NCBI GenBank assembly: GCA_046086225.1
Contig: JBJSXF010000078.1
Span: forward strand, 1-14,089
Origin: JBJSXF01 sp046086225
GTDB lineage: Bacteria; Actinomycetota; Acidimicrobiia; IMCC26256; PALSA-610
Direction: 5' to 3'
Length of the DNA stretch: 14,089 nt
Shown: positions 13,971 to 14,089 of the stretch, piece by piece
How positions within the stretch are numbered: the stretch's first letter is position 1
Layout: each line of letters starts with the position of its first letter
The notes under the pieces: generated by a model
What the model saw: the letters and a program-made list of their open reading frames with translations, nothing else
What the model was told of the DNA's origin: nothing
Databases searched by the model: none
Translations under genes and position numbers: made by a program

Positions 13971-14089
13971 CTACGACCCCGGGGGTCGGGTCGACCAATA
14001 GATCTCGGGGAGATGCGCGAACCGCCAGAGGATCCGCACGAGGAACACCACGCTCCAGATCGGGACGAGCATGAAGCCGATGTCCCGGG
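13971..14089 (-). CDS. C-terminal end of a membrane protein (5' part outside window)
   Basis: An open minus-strand frame enters from the right edge and ends in TAG at 13971-13973. The 38 visible residues contain a hydrophobic helix, FMLVPIWSVVFLVRIL (residues 5-20), followed by WRFAHLPEIYWSTRPPGS, a plausible cytoplasmic tail. I do not recognise the family. Support comes from the open frame, the hydrophobic character and the hairpin placed just behind the stop. Too little is visible to give a function. Confidence 0.62.
   Translation of the reverse strand, partial: RDIGFMLVPIWSVVFLVRILWRFAHLPEIYWSTRPPGS

Overview
This window is very GC-rich, gene-dense chromosomal DNA from an actinobacterium. 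Markers that point there are a SepIVA-like coiled-coil protein, an MhuD/IsdG-type heme-degrading enzyme, a GTP-type PEP carboxykinase and the gene order fakA-like - recG - rsmD - coaD - sepIVA - DUF177 - rpmF - plsX. An Acidimicrobiia-type lineage would fit, but that is inference from gene content and style, not a placement. I see no mobile element, CRISPR array, tRNA or rRNA. No stretch over 140 bases lacks a gene.

Left block (1-6998, all minus strand, read right to left): fakA-like DAK2 kinase, recG, rsmD, coaD, sepIVA, then after a 138-base gap the DUF177 protein, rpmF and plsX (running off the left edge). From fakA to sepIVA the genes abut or overlap by up to 4 bases, so they look like one transcript. 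The gap holds a GC hairpin and weak promoter-like hexamers. The block joins DNA repair (RecG), 16S rRNA methylation (RsmD), CoA synthesis (CoaD), elongation/division (SepIVA), ribosome parts (L32) and phospholipid acyl-chain entry (FakA-like, PlsX).

Middle block: rpmB and a small degenerate cold-shock-like protein run on the plus strand, divergent from fakA. They converge on pckG, with a strong GC hairpin between. Upstream of pckG lies ddl (minus), divergent from a metallo-beta-lactamase-fold hydrolase (plus).

Right block (11540-14089, minus): an MhuD/IsdG-like heme monooxygenase gene, an acyl-CoA synthetase gene and a small four-helix membrane protein gene are chained by start/stop overlaps. 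Beyond a hairpin, the last codons of another membrane protein enter from the right edge.

The most consistent non-coding pattern is how translation starts. Genes that lead transcription units (rpmB, fakA, pckG, ddl, the hydrolase gene, the mhuD-like gene) have a -10-like hexamer only 6-9 bases before the start codon and no Shine-Dalgarno sequence, suggesting leaderless mRNAs. Most internal operon genes have clear purine-rich ribosome sites. I found mainly housekeeping genes. The right-hand heme/acyl-CoA operon, the mirrored ddl/hydrolase promoters and the CTG start of recG are the points most worth a second look; none of them amounts to a demonstrated new system.
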